Shown piece after piece: positions 33,177 to 58,972 of a stretch of DNA of 64,000 nt. Position 1 is the stretch's first letter; each line of letters opens with the position of its first letter. A program made the position numbers and the translations under genes. The notes under the pieces were generated by a model, which did not search any database, was not told the DNA's origin, and saw only the letters and a list, made by a program, of their open reading frames with translations. The DNA is from Glandiceps talaboti (Eukaryota > Hemichordata > Enteropneusta > Spengelidae), in NCBI RefSeq assembly GCF_964340395.1, contig NC_135570.1:1953001-2017000 (forward strand). Direction: 5' to 3'.

Positions 33177-36100
33177 CTGCAAGACAAAGGAACAACAAGT
33201 GAACAAGAAGTGAAATACCAAACAATCATACTTGGTAGGGTGAGAAGTGAAATACCAAACAATCATACTTGGTAGGGTGAGAAGTGACATACCAAACAAT
33301 CATACTTGGTAATTAAGATATATTAGTTGAATATTAGTAGTATTAGAGAAGTGATAATCTGTAGTGAAGGTACCCAAATCGTTCAGTCTGCAATGTTGGA
33401 CATGAAGTAGTCCCCATGATGCACTGCTCCAGCACCTACTTCCATCGCAGGTGAGTTGGAATGTGGTTTTCCCAGATTCTTGTTTGGGGAGGTCTCGTAG
33501 ACAAAGCCCCCAGCAGTGAGAGTCTGGGTAACCAAGACTAATCTGACATAACATAGAAGAATATTACTCACCTGGGGTGTGTTTGATTATGTATGCCCAT
33601 GGAGCCTTGGACCAGGGTCACTTGGGACCCGGGACGCATAAAAATCATACTCATTTCATTGTATTTGGGGTACCCTTGCGAACCCATAATTAAATCCCCG
33701 ATTCATGATAAATAAATTGGTTCGCCTTTCCAAATTTATTTTTGACAATTTTGAAGTGAAAAATGATTTCCTCACTAAATATGGAGTGATATCCTCAATA
33801 TATGGTATAATTCTTTCGAAATTGATAAAACTAACCACATGTTGTCCCCATCTTGGATCAGGTCAGGTCAGGTCAGGTCCATCCCTAAGCTGTCTGGTTT
33901 TATGATGAGAGTTGACCTGGGGCAACCCAAGAGTGATGTCATGCAGTAATCAAAAAACAACTTGTAGCAACTTTAGGTGCTTTGAGGCTCCAAGTGTTGC
34001 ATAATCAAACACACCCCTGGAAAGCTTTTGATTATATTACCCAGGGAGCCTTGGGTCAGTGCACGTAACACACTTGGGGAGTCTTGGGTCATGTGAAAAA
34101 TGAATGCATTTGGGGTACCCTGGGTAAATCCCGAATCGTACTAAATAAACAAGTCTTTCTAATATATTTTACACACTTTTGAAGTAGAAAATATTTTAAT
34201 CCTAAAATATAGACAGAAATAGTATCATTCTGTCATACTTTATTAAAAGTTAGAACAACTGATCATATGTAGTACCTATCTTGGATCAGGTCAGATCAGG
34301 TCAGGGCAGGTCAGGGCAGGTCAGGGCACTCTCTGAGTTTCCTCTGCTTCTCAGGAGAGTCCACCTAAAGTATGGTGTCAAGTAGTACTGCCTCGAAACC
34401 TCCCAACCGAGTGCATAATCCAATGCACGCCTGATTGCCTGTCAAAGGACGTCGTTATTGGGCGAGTCCAACCTTGCTTAGAGGGCGCTGTTAGCAATAA
34501 AGTCTTTTTGAATATCACTTACCATGGTTGACTGTCATCACATTTCTAGACTTCAACTTTACATAGTCACTGATTGGTAACTGAGCATGTGCAATGCCTG
34601 CTTCAATGGCCCTCTGGTAGCATAGTCCCTGTACACAAAATATCACAAACAGAAGAATGATATTTGGTATAGCAGTTATAGATAATTCAACCTGGGCTGC
34701 TTGAGTTCATGAAGTATTCTTAGAATGTTGCTTGTGGAATGATCAAGATAGCCATAAATTAATTGAATATAGTTTTACTATCAATACGTCTACAAGTTTT
34801 CAGTCATTTTATTGACATAGTAATTTTAGGTGAAACGACTTTTCATCCTACCTATGGGGGAGTGAAGTTGGGTGTATTTGTGTTCACTGGTTGCATCAGC
34901 CCCATAAGTAACTTTTCTTCTAAATTTTTTTATCACTAGAAGACATGACCTTTATAATTGACCTGTAACCTTAATATGTCTATGCATGTGTAACAGCTTG
35001 CCTTGCGACTTGCCAAGCAATTAGTTATTCCGTGTACACATTCAGTCATAGTTGCTAGCCTCGTCACATGTGATGAATTGCTTCATGCGTTGCCCTGTGT
35101 AGCTTGGTCTTTAGTCTAATGCTAACACAGTCATACAAACTGACAACTTTACTCAAACCATTGTTGTGTGTTACTACATAGACTGTGTTAATGGATACTT
35201 CAAATAGACATATTAATGACATTATACCATGCATAAGCCAACAAAAAATATGGAATTTATACCCTGGTCGTTCTACATCAGGACAATGCGCGTCTATATC
35301 ACTGGTTCTGCTGTGTTTGAAATTGTCAATAGTTTCCCCTATTCTCCTTTGATATTACAGGCACTGGTATAAATAATGTTATTTTCCAATATCTTTCTTC
35401 ATTCAGCAGGAATATATTCATGACCTATGGGTTGTTACTACTCGTCTAGTGACTCATAGTAACAAAGACCCCTTAGGTCACTCATATTTTGCTTGGCTGA
35501 ACAAAGAAAAAAATTGGGGAATAATATTTCAATATTTACCTTATAGTGGTTGTGGTCAACAAGACCTCCAATAATATAAGCTTTGTTAGACTCCAAGGTT
35601 TCTAAAATATTTGGTGAATCTGATGTCAGATATACTATATTGTCTTTGTCAAACACTTCCAATGGTTTCTCTGACTTGACATATACCTATAGAATAATAG
35701 TAAATAAAAATCAAATACATCACATCTCATACCAGATATAAACGTCAATGCAATGCAAGCATTTACTGTACAACTTAATGTACACCAGTGGTCACATGGG
35801 ATGATATGGAAGTACAAATTCATGTATGTGCTTGGGGTGGGTGGGTGGTTTTATTTACTTGTTTTACTATTGGAAAAATTATCTTCTGATTACTTCATGT
35901 ATGGAGATATGAAAGCAGTTTGTTGTCGTTGTTTCTCTAACTAATAGAAGTTTGAATTCAATACATGACTGTCAGACATATTAATTTAATTATTCTACCA
36001 CTTAGCAGGATGTAAATAAATCCAATCTGAAATTCAGACGATAACATCTCAGAGTTTTAGCTAAGGTTTGGGAACCATGGTAACAGAAAGCGAGAATATA

Positions 36101-38148
36101 GTAATACTGCCATAGTTTCCAATACACTGTACCATCATTTTGGTAGGGACCCTGGTAAAATGACAGGCAAACTCAAGTAGATTTTATTTGTTTACTACCC
36201 TTACCGAAAACACTGGTAGGGAACCCTGGTAAATTGACTGGGGAACTCAGGTAGATTTTACCTGCTTACCACCGTAACAAAAACACTGGTAGGAAACCCT
36301 GGTAAAATGACTGAGGTCCTCAGGTAGATTTGACCTGCTTACCAGCCTTACCAAAAACACTAATAGGAAACCCTGGTAAAATGACTGGAAAACTCAGGTA
36401 GATTTGACCTGCTTACTAACCTTAACAAAAACACTGTATCTACACATACTTACATCCCAATTTTGATATCCTGATGCACACTCTTCAAGTTTATTTAAAG
36501 TTTTCCCTGATACACTGCATAAATAGAACTGTAGTGGTGAAGGTGATCTCCTGTTATCTGCATAGCTTCTTTGGATCTGTTTAACCAACTGTCTGATATC
36601 CTATGTGTAAGATAGTAGTTGGTGAAATCATAGGATAAAATAGCAATTATCTTAAGCAACTATGTCATAGGCACATATATATATGGTCAATGGTATATCA
36701 CGTGAATACGTCATGTTCTGGTTATCAGAAAGATAAAATAAATTGTATAAGTTTGACCACATGGGGGCGCTGTTCCACAGCAGATTTGATCAGAAGTACT
36801 ATTACCAGAATCATTCAGCACCATGGAGTATGCTTTAAAATATCCTTTCCAAAAGTTTCAACATTACTACAATACAAGTGGGTAAATGGAATATGACATG
36901 TTGCAAACTTATTAAATATTTACCTAATATGCAACTTCCATCAAAAGGTTGTGAAGTGGAATCTTTCCCTGCAGTCTCAACGGTATTATTTCAGGTTTGA
37001 TTGAGTCCATCGAGTGTCTTCAGATCTTAGGCTATCTGATTCTGAATCTGAATCTGACGCCAACTTTATACTCCTTCTTTAATCCCTTTCACATGAATTC
37101 CATCATATATATGAATATTTATCAACGTTTTGAGACAATAAGGTTGTATCATTTATAGTAAATATTGTGTTGTGTTGCATTGTATTATTGTATGCTCAAA
37201 TCTTGGACTATTTAATAGTATATGACTTCACCTACTTCGTTCTTCTTTCAGAGGGAAATATACAAATTATTACCTTTTCAGACATGAGGTCATCAAAGTT
37301 GCAGTCAATAACCACTTTTACTTGACTTGCTTCTTTGTCAGCCATTTTGTAGATTTTTGCAGGTCGTTCACCAGTCTTAGCTTTCTTTACTTTTAACTCT
37401 TTCCTTCGAACACTTCGAGTTTTCCTACAGAATGACAATAAAAATATCTGCAGTTGTGTCTCTGTATTAATTTGTTTTAATCGAGTGTTTTTGATAAAAG
37501 TTGACAAGGGTAAGAATAATGTCAGCATGGAAGTATCTTAAATGCTACACCATGGAAGTATAACGCCTTTATTATATATATTAATATAAATCTCAGAACA
37601 TTATAGTGGTCTGAGTATATATACACAGCTTGTATATATATACAATCACCGGCAACAGTATTTTTGGAATATCGTAAATACCTAATAGTGTCATTATATT
37701 GTATATTGTATTATGACCATCCTAGACTAGAATACTAGCTCACAAGTGACTAGCGACTGTGCCCACATACACCAAGGAAGTCAATGACGTCCGTTTGCAG
37801 GCAGGTGTAAATAGGACTATGTCAGCATCGAGTCCGACCCACTCTGTTTTCAAGCATCGTCTAGCTATAAATGTTGGCTCGTTTTCTACGATCTCTGGAG
37901 AGGTAGATCGTGCGTAGAAAACAAGCCAATAATCATCGGTAAGCACGAGAGATCCATGGTTATGGTTCCTACCTCATTTCCTCTTTTCTGACTAGCCATT
38001 GTTGGTGTTTTAGAAGTCTTTTCTTCTGTCTTTTCGACATTTGGCTTCCATCGCCATCATTGGTACATGCAGAAGGATCTGTCGTTGTCTTCTCAATCTC
38101 ACCTACAAACTCTGAAACGGTGTCCGTGGAAGTATCCCCCACTTCCAT
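32776..38148 (-). CDS. TRMT10A: tRNA (guanine(9)-N1)-methyltransferase, TRMT10A
   Basis: The coding exons, in order, are 37973-38148, 37274-37424, 36454-36600, 35540-35686, 34523-34628 and 32776-33176. All junctions are GT...AG and in frame, giving 375 residues (human about 339). Trm10-family SPOUT enzymes methylate N1 of G9 in tRNAs using SAM. Recognisable parts are the basic N-terminal [14 protein letters not shown] region, [12 protein letters not shown] opening the catalytic domain, [23 protein letters not shown], the [10 protein letters not shown] motif (residues 196-205; D202 is the family's key acidic residue) and [12 protein letters not shown]. The extra length is an acidic C-terminal tail of N/T/E repeats. 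The start ATG is in the first exon, 841 bases from the MTTP start on the other strand. The gene appears intact. Confidence 0.97.
33205..33312. repeat. 37-bp repeat, 3 copies, beside TRMT10A exon 6
   Basis: The unit contains TACCAAACAATCATACTTGG, period 37, in intron 5 just upstream of the exon 6 acceptor. Confidence 0.92.
33470..33545 (-). repeat. GGTTACCCAGACTC dispersed repeat, copy 1
   Basis: The minus strand reads CTTGGTTACCCAGACTCTCA, CTGGGGGCTTTGTCT, GAGACCTCCCCA. The same family occurs twice at 53010-53145. Confidence 0.8.
33572..34021. mobile_element. DNA-transposon-like element, TIR GGTGTGTTTGATTAT
   Basis: The left end CTGGGGTGTGTTTGATTAT is the inverse of the right end ATAATCAAACACACCCCTGG. 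Internal GAGCCTTGG, TTTGGGGTACCC and ATCTTGGATCAGGTCAGG are shared with the next element. hAT-like by its CAGGGG terminus only; non-coding. Confidence 0.8.
34022..34435. mobile_element. Second, diverged copy of the GGTACCC element
   Basis: Shares TTTTGATTAT, GGGAGCCTTGGGTCA, CATTTGGGGTACCC and ATCTTGGATCAGGTCAG with the element to its left, ending GCATAATCCAATGCACGCCTG. Inside, AGGTCA recurs with 4-base GGGC spacers (34305-34330). Confidence 0.7.
34523..34628 (-). CDS. TRMT10A: TRMT10A exon 5 (residues 208-242)
   Basis: Acceptor TGTACAG|G and donor CATG|GTAAGT. It encodes [19 protein letters not shown]...TVNH, matching human YGINHAQLPLGNFVKM...AVNH. Confidence 0.95.
34629..35539. other. TRMT10A intron 4
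   Basis: No exon or clear repeat seen. Confidence 0.4.
35540..35686 (-). CDS. TRMT10A: TRMT10A exon 4 (residues 159-207), catalytic motif
   Basis: Acceptor CTATAG|G and donor ATAAG|GTAAAT, phase 0 at both ends. It carries [10 protein letters not shown] and [13 protein letters not shown], the most conserved part of the Trm10 family. Confidence 0.96.
36140..36440. repeat. 74-bp tandem repeat, 4 copies, TRMT10A intron 3
   Basis: Units share AACCCTGGTAAAATGACTG, CTCAGGTAGATTTTACCTGC and ACAAAAACACTGG, period 73-74. Each unit contains GGTAGATTTTACC-type palindromes. An inverted relative is at 47208-47330. Confidence 0.9.
36454..36600 (-). CDS. TRMT10A: TRMT10A exon 3 (residues 110-158)
   Basis: Acceptor ACACATAG|G and donor GGGAT|GTAAGT, phase 0 at both ends. 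It encodes [13 protein letters not shown]...QFYLCS, close to human KQIQRCYAENRRA...QFYLTS. Confidence 0.95.
37274..37424 (-). CDS. TRMT10A: TRMT10A exon 2 (residues 59-109)
   Basis: Acceptor TTCTGTAG|G and donor AAAAG|GTAATA. A lysine/arginine-rich linker is followed by [15 protein letters not shown], the first strand of the SPOUT domain. Confidence 0.95.
37973..38148 (-). CDS. TRMT10A: TRMT10A exon 1 (residues 1-58)
   Basis: Start [14 protein letters not shown]; donor GAG|GTAGGA; leaves phase 2. It contains the basic [14 protein letters not shown] stretch that aligns with human ISKRQMKKLIKQKQW. Confidence 0.93.
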
Positions 38149-38988
38149 GATGAACCAAATGTCGTCTCGAATCTAATGTTTCTACATCAATCAGAACCTA
38201 AGACATATATTGGTACATACGAATAAAATCAGATCTTCAAAAATATGAATATATTACACAGAAAATGCCACAAGAGTTTTTAAAATTGAAGTATGATTCT
38301 CAATTGTGCAATATCTTCCGCAGTACGTACGCTACCGGATACCTAACACATGGGCGCAGACATATTGAATTTTAAGTCTCGCGCCAAATCTCGTATGTGT
38401 TGTGCGGTGGCGCTATATATTTATCACTTTCATTTGGATAATTTCAATGCTAGCTCAGGGAAACTTGGTGTTTATAAGAATATCGACACAATATTCTTCT
38501 CTAAAGTTTCAATGAAGTACATATGACGGAATTTCATATGCCACATTTGTTCCATGTTAAAAAAGTATTGAAATGAAACAATAGGAGTGTATATGTATAG
38601 GGATATTAACAAACAATGGCAACATGCAAAATATTCTTGAAGGTAAATACACAAGTTGTTTACAACTCTTTCATTCACCAACAGGCAATGCGGCAAGGTT
38701 ATTCTACAGGAAAACACTATCATATCTTTATTTCGCGACCAAGGACGGGAAAGAGAAAGAGCAGTTTACAGAAGACGTTACATATATGCGTATCTATCAG
38801 AGATTTATCTTTGGCCTATTAGAATCGTGCAGGTCATCACTTAGCTATCACATAGGTTGAACTTTGATCGCTGCAGCCTGTGATCTTTGCCACGAATAAT
38901 ATACACGACCGAGATTTTCAAGACATCATATCTCACTGAGCGAGCTATTCGAAGTGGTCTACTTGTTCGTTTTATTCAAGTAAGAAAA
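38149..38988. promoter_or_regulatory. Shared head-to-head promoter region of TRMT10A and MTTP
   Basis: Only 840 bases separate the two divergent start codons. Near TRMT10A there is TCGCGCCAAA (about 38377-38387), an E2F-type site, in a locally CpG-richer stretch, and TATATATTTA near 38412. Near MTTP, TGAACTTTGATCG at 38858-38870 reads on the other strand as two nuclear-receptor-like half sites one base apart (DR1), with a further AGGTCA at 38831-38836. Transcription starts cannot be placed by eye. Confidence 0.6.
38858..38870 (-). promoter_or_regulatory. DR1-like nuclear receptor site upstream of MTTP
   Basis: The minus strand reads CGATCA-A-AGTTCA, an imperfect direct repeat with one spacer, containing the HNF4-preferred CAAAGTTCA core. 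It lies about 120 bases before the MTTP ATG. Mammalian MTTP is known to be driven by HNF4 on a proximal DR1. Confidence 0.4.
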
Positions 38989-54366
<15,378 letters not shown>

Positions 54367-54496
54367 ATAAATGTCGACCAAAATAATGGTTTTATGGCTT
54401 TGTTCAGATAAGGCAAAACAATTATGACATTTTAACACATTGTCTGTAGGGTCTATGGAAGCAGTTATAAAAACTATGACATAGTTTCAGAAACAT

Positions 54497-54945
54497 CTAC
54501 AATGAAATTCAACTGACCAGCTTGAAAGGAATAGACACAGCTGTGATTTTCAAGATAAACTCAATTGATAAGACCCCTGTATATAAACAATTACACTCTT
54601 TGGAAAGTTCAATTCAAACAATCAACACCAAGTATGGTATCTAATGGCAGGAGGTTGTAAAATACAATGAAACCAATATCTAGACTGAGTGAAGTTGACC
54701 TTACTAGAAACACTATTTTATAGACAATCTTGCAATACAATGGATTGAACCTTAGACTGAGATTGAACACAAGACATCTATTTTACGATCTCCTGTTATC
54801 AGATACCATACTTGGCGTTGATTGTTTGAATTGAACTTTCCAAAGAGTGTAATTGTTTATATACAGGGGTCTTATCAATTGAGTTTATCTGGAAAATCAA
54901 AGTTGCATCTTTTCCTTTCACGCTGGTCAGTTGAATTTCATTTGT
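54497..54945. mobile_element. Long inverted repeat just after MTTP
   Basis: Arms of about 180-200 bases: AATGAAATTCAACTGACCAG, AAACTCAATTGATAAGACCC, AACAATTACACTCTTTGGAA and AAGTATGGTATCT all return inverted in the right arm with few changes. The loop is short and it is non-coding. Confidence 0.9.
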
Positions 54946-56599
54946 AATTGTGAGAGAGTACACAAGTTGTTTGATCACCAGCTGTTTGTGCCAATTACAA
55001 CTCTTATTATTTCTGGTATAGATTTGTTTTTATCATTTATCATATTTTGTTTTTTTTTAAAAAAAGATTTATTTATGGTGTTGAGGAAGGGAAGTCCTCA
55101 GGATCATTATTTTCTTAAAAATTGTATCCTTTCCAAACTCTTGCAATTATGAGATCTGTTGTGAAGGTCATTACAAATACCAAGAGAAGTCAATGTGCTC
55201 TCATTTTTAAAAAAACGAACATTTTCTGTACGATTGAGACCTTATTTTGTTTGTATTTTGAAAGAAACTATGTTCTATATTGTCAAATGTCAAATTAAAA
55301 CAGAAAAAAAGGAATTTTTGAAAAGAAGTTGGCTTGAAGAGTTATCATGTAGTGTCTTGGCATACTTAGATACATTGTACTTTCTTGATAGCCGTAGTCT
55401 GTTACTTGGTGAATTTTGAGGGGATAATTTTCTCTTTTTATGAAAGGTTATTTTTCTTACAGTCCTTTCTGAAACTGCAGGTTTGGAATTCATGTCATAT
55501 TCTATGACATCACACTTTAATGTTTATAAATTAGTTGTAGTTTCGATAATCCACAATGCAGCCATATTTTAATGAACTGTTACATGATGATGTTTGAGGG
55601 CTAGAACTCTTGCTATCAATGCCAATCAAATATGAAGCAGTGAAAAATTAGTTCATTTCTTGAAAATTACATAAAAATAACAAGTAAATAAATTATTTGA
55701 TCTATGGAATAGCTTAGAATGCTATTCTTAGTAGCAAACATTGGGAAAGATCAGTTATCAAAGCCTTCAGCACTCTGAACTGCCCACTCTAAGTTTGAAA
55801 CTGCTTTCAGAACAGCGCCATCAGTGTCCAAACTATAAAATCTTTTGTCTTTCCTGTCATTTGCAATTGACAAAAGCAAACTCTTTTATTGTATTAATTC
55901 AATTTAAAGTGAGATTTCTGTTGGTAACTTCAAATGATCAGTAAAGCAATTAATTATTTCTTTAAGTAAATGAATGAATTAATCAATGCGTTGGGAAAAA
56001 AAACTCAACTAGAAAATTCACCAAGTTTCAGACCTTATACCCCAAATGTGTCTTATGATAGAATGTTGAATTGGACAGAAGAAATAGAACAACTAGTGAA
56101 TTGTTTTCATTTATGAATTACATAGTACCTAATCATTTGTATTAAAATTTAATATAAATATAACACTTAGAAGTAATAAGCTTGAGTAATATTTTAGAAG
56201 GTACACAGGAACAGTGTAATGTTAGTTTTTGCTTTCAACAAATGCTTTTCATACATTTGAAATTATGAAAATGAAAAATAAAAAAATATTTGGAATACTA
56301 GAAATTGGATATGAAATATTGAAGTGTTTTTTCATTATTTTATAAAATATTGTATCTTTTTCACCATTTTTGGTTTGCTTGATATGAATACAATTTACAA
56401 AATTCATAAAACTTATTATACATTAAATAAGAACAGTTTTACAATGTTTGGTAATCAGTTCTAAATTTTAATTTTTTAGGAATAGTTGTCTGTTTGTATC
56501 CTGTGGTATACGTGACAAGGATTATTGTTGATAATAATGATGTTGTTTTGCATTAGATAAAAATACAGATGTTAGTTTTGTAGAATTTCAGAGACGTAC
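54946..56599. other. Intergenic, nothing recognised
   Basis: AT-rich sequence; short open frames with no supporting splice pattern. Confidence 0.4.
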
Positions 56600-57090
56600 A
56601 TGAGTCAACGCAAGTGTACTTTCTTTAGAGGTAATGCATTTTTTATCAGTTGTCATGAAAATTAACAAATCTCGATGTAAAATTTAGAGAAAGAAAATTA
56701 TTTTTTGGTCCTGTGTATATTTTCGATACCATCTATTGATTGATGGTATGGTGAGAGTTTGAAGTATAGTTTAGTCTCAGTGAAAGGGCCAGTCATTGGT
56801 CCATTTATGTAACCACTCACTACCCAGATATGCCAGAGCTAGTTGTGAGTTATTACATGAATGGAAACAAAGACTTGATATTTCAGGCTAGAAGTATAGT
56901 AAGCCAAAGACATTTTCATCATACAACCCTTCTCATTGAACCGTTACAACCAAGTGTATTGTCTCTCATAGAACTATTTAATAATACAAACGGTTTCACT
57001 GAACTGTCACAAGACATCAACAATGAATTGTCTTCCACAGAATTGGTCAGCGATTATAATATTTTCAAATTACCAAAAGTGCCTTTTTGA
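56600..57090 (+). CDS. Small unrecognised two-exon coding frame
   Basis: Candidate exons 56600-56630 and 56828-57090 join in phase 1 (donor AGAG|GTAATG, acceptor TACCCAG|A) to a 97-residue frame beginning MSQRKCTFFRDMPELVV and ending IFKLPKVPF. The amino-acid mix is protein-like, with no low complexity. The stop codon runs straight into AATAAA (TGAATAAA, 57088-57095). The first piece is also preceded by an AG acceptor with an open frame, so it could be internal to a larger gene whose 5' exons I do not see. I do not recognise the family; there is no signal peptide or membrane segment. Confidence 0.45.
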
Positions 57091-57095
57091 ATAAA

Positions 57096-58150
57096 CGATG
57101 TTTCATTTTGATAACATTGTATCATCAAAAACTAAAAAAGTTAAAGGCCTAGGATTCAATCTCAGGTTTCCACATAAGAGTTATATTATCAGCAGAATTG
57201 ATGAATATACAGGATTAGTCTATATTTATAAGTCTGCCAGACAATTACTTTTATCACCAAAAAAGTAATCCTAATAAGAACTGGACCAATAAAATGTCAA
57301 CTGATTGAGAATAAAATTGCAACTTTTGACATCAAAACTTGGAGGTTAAGTTCAAAGTTCTATGCAATGATGTCTATAAGTCAAATCGTATACTTGGAGT
57401 TTGAAGTCTAAAAGTCGGTTTATACAGAGAGGGTATTAATTATGGTTCACTTAAAAAGGTTGTAGTGATGGCTCGGTACTTAATTCCCCTTCCTGGTACA
57501 TTTATGTTAGTTACTACAATAGAGTACTAATTTGATTATTTTGTAAGCACTTAACAATGCAATCAAAAGTCAGCCATTTTTTTCACCTTTGATTCAGAAA
57601 TTTCGAAGTGCAAGATTAATAAAAGAAATTAAATTAGAAAAATGTGTCCTTCCATACTTTGATTCGTCCTACAAAGCATATGTTGCCCACGATTGACCAC
57701 TTTACTTACACCCTATTAAATTCGCTGTGAAAAGTTTCTATGAGAAAAAAAATCAGTGGAAATATTTGCAAAATAATGTCCAGATCATGTTGCGATTTGA
57801 TTAGTGGTTATGAAATAAGACCGCTGAGAATAACCAAGAAATGTAAACGATAGAGGGCGCCCTATGCACTCACCTGAAAATCTAGACAGTTTTCTTCGAT
57901 GTACAAACTATAGACCATTCCAAATCGTCTACGTTCAGACTTGACTGTCTAATCGGGAAGTCTATAGTTTCCATGACTTAGAGCAAAGCCGAGGGCGACT
58001 GATCGACTTAAAGACTCATACCATAGTACACTCATTTCAAGAGATACCAAGACACTGAAATAACAAAACAACCTTAAATGTTGTAATGGGATATTTAACT
58101 GACAATGAAACATGGCATAGATGAGGGTAAAAACCCAACTAGAATAACAA
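57096..58150. other. Intergenic; diverged AAAGGCC element at about 57138
   Basis: GTTAAAGGCCTAGGATTCAATC resembles the starts of the elements at 21078 and 25588. No gene seen. Confidence 0.35.
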
Positions 58151-58151
58151 G

Positions 58152-58164
58152 GGAGAGAGAGAGA

Positions 58165-58260
<96 letters not shown>

Positions 58261-58262
58261 GC
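58152..58262. repeat. (GA)n followed by (CAGA)n
   Basis: GA run to about 58202, then about 15 CAGA units. Confidence 0.97.
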
Positions 58263-58842
58263 AAGAGACAGTGATAGAGAGAAAATAGGACAGGGGGCGC
58301 AGACGCACAGAGAAGGAACCCTCTCGACAATGTTCACGAAATATAATCGAGATCTCAGTTGAAACTGTTTAAACACCTATAAACACTGGTTATTTTACAC
58401 AGGATACCATAAACACAAAGTTAACATTGTGTGGCCGTAATTCATGAATAAAACAGACACATAGAGTAATTGGCTATTACAATATCGTCAATTATTAAGA
58501 TCGGCACAAAATAATTATGTACCACTGTATAGGGTTGGTCACTGTGAATGCATGCAGCAGACGTAAAGCATGGCCTAACAACTCGTTGTGCTAACTGCCA
58601 AATTTGTATTCAGTCGTGGGTTTGACCTGTTTGAAATAATCTGCTCGTTGGACTTGAAAACAGGTATGTTGTGTTATCATGTTCATCTGCAGTAACGATA
58701 CAGTTAGGAAGGGGGAGGGAGGGGATGGAGGGGGAGACAGATAGACGGAGAGAACGACAAATAACCAGAGAGATAATGATAGAGTGAGGAGGGGCGAGGG
58801 GAGATAATTAGAGGGAGGCAAAGAGATAGGGAGACATATAGA

Positions 58843-58844
<2 letters not shown>

Positions 58845-58873
<29 letters not shown>

Positions 58874-58920
58874 CATACATACATACATACATACATACAT
58901 ACATACATACATACATACAT

Positions 58921-58971
<51 letters not shown>

Positions 58972-58972
58972 T
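58845..58972. repeat. (ATAC)n followed by (AGAC)n
   Basis: About 19 ATAC units then about 13 AGAC units with a sharp switch. GA-rich sequence precedes. Confidence 0.97.
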
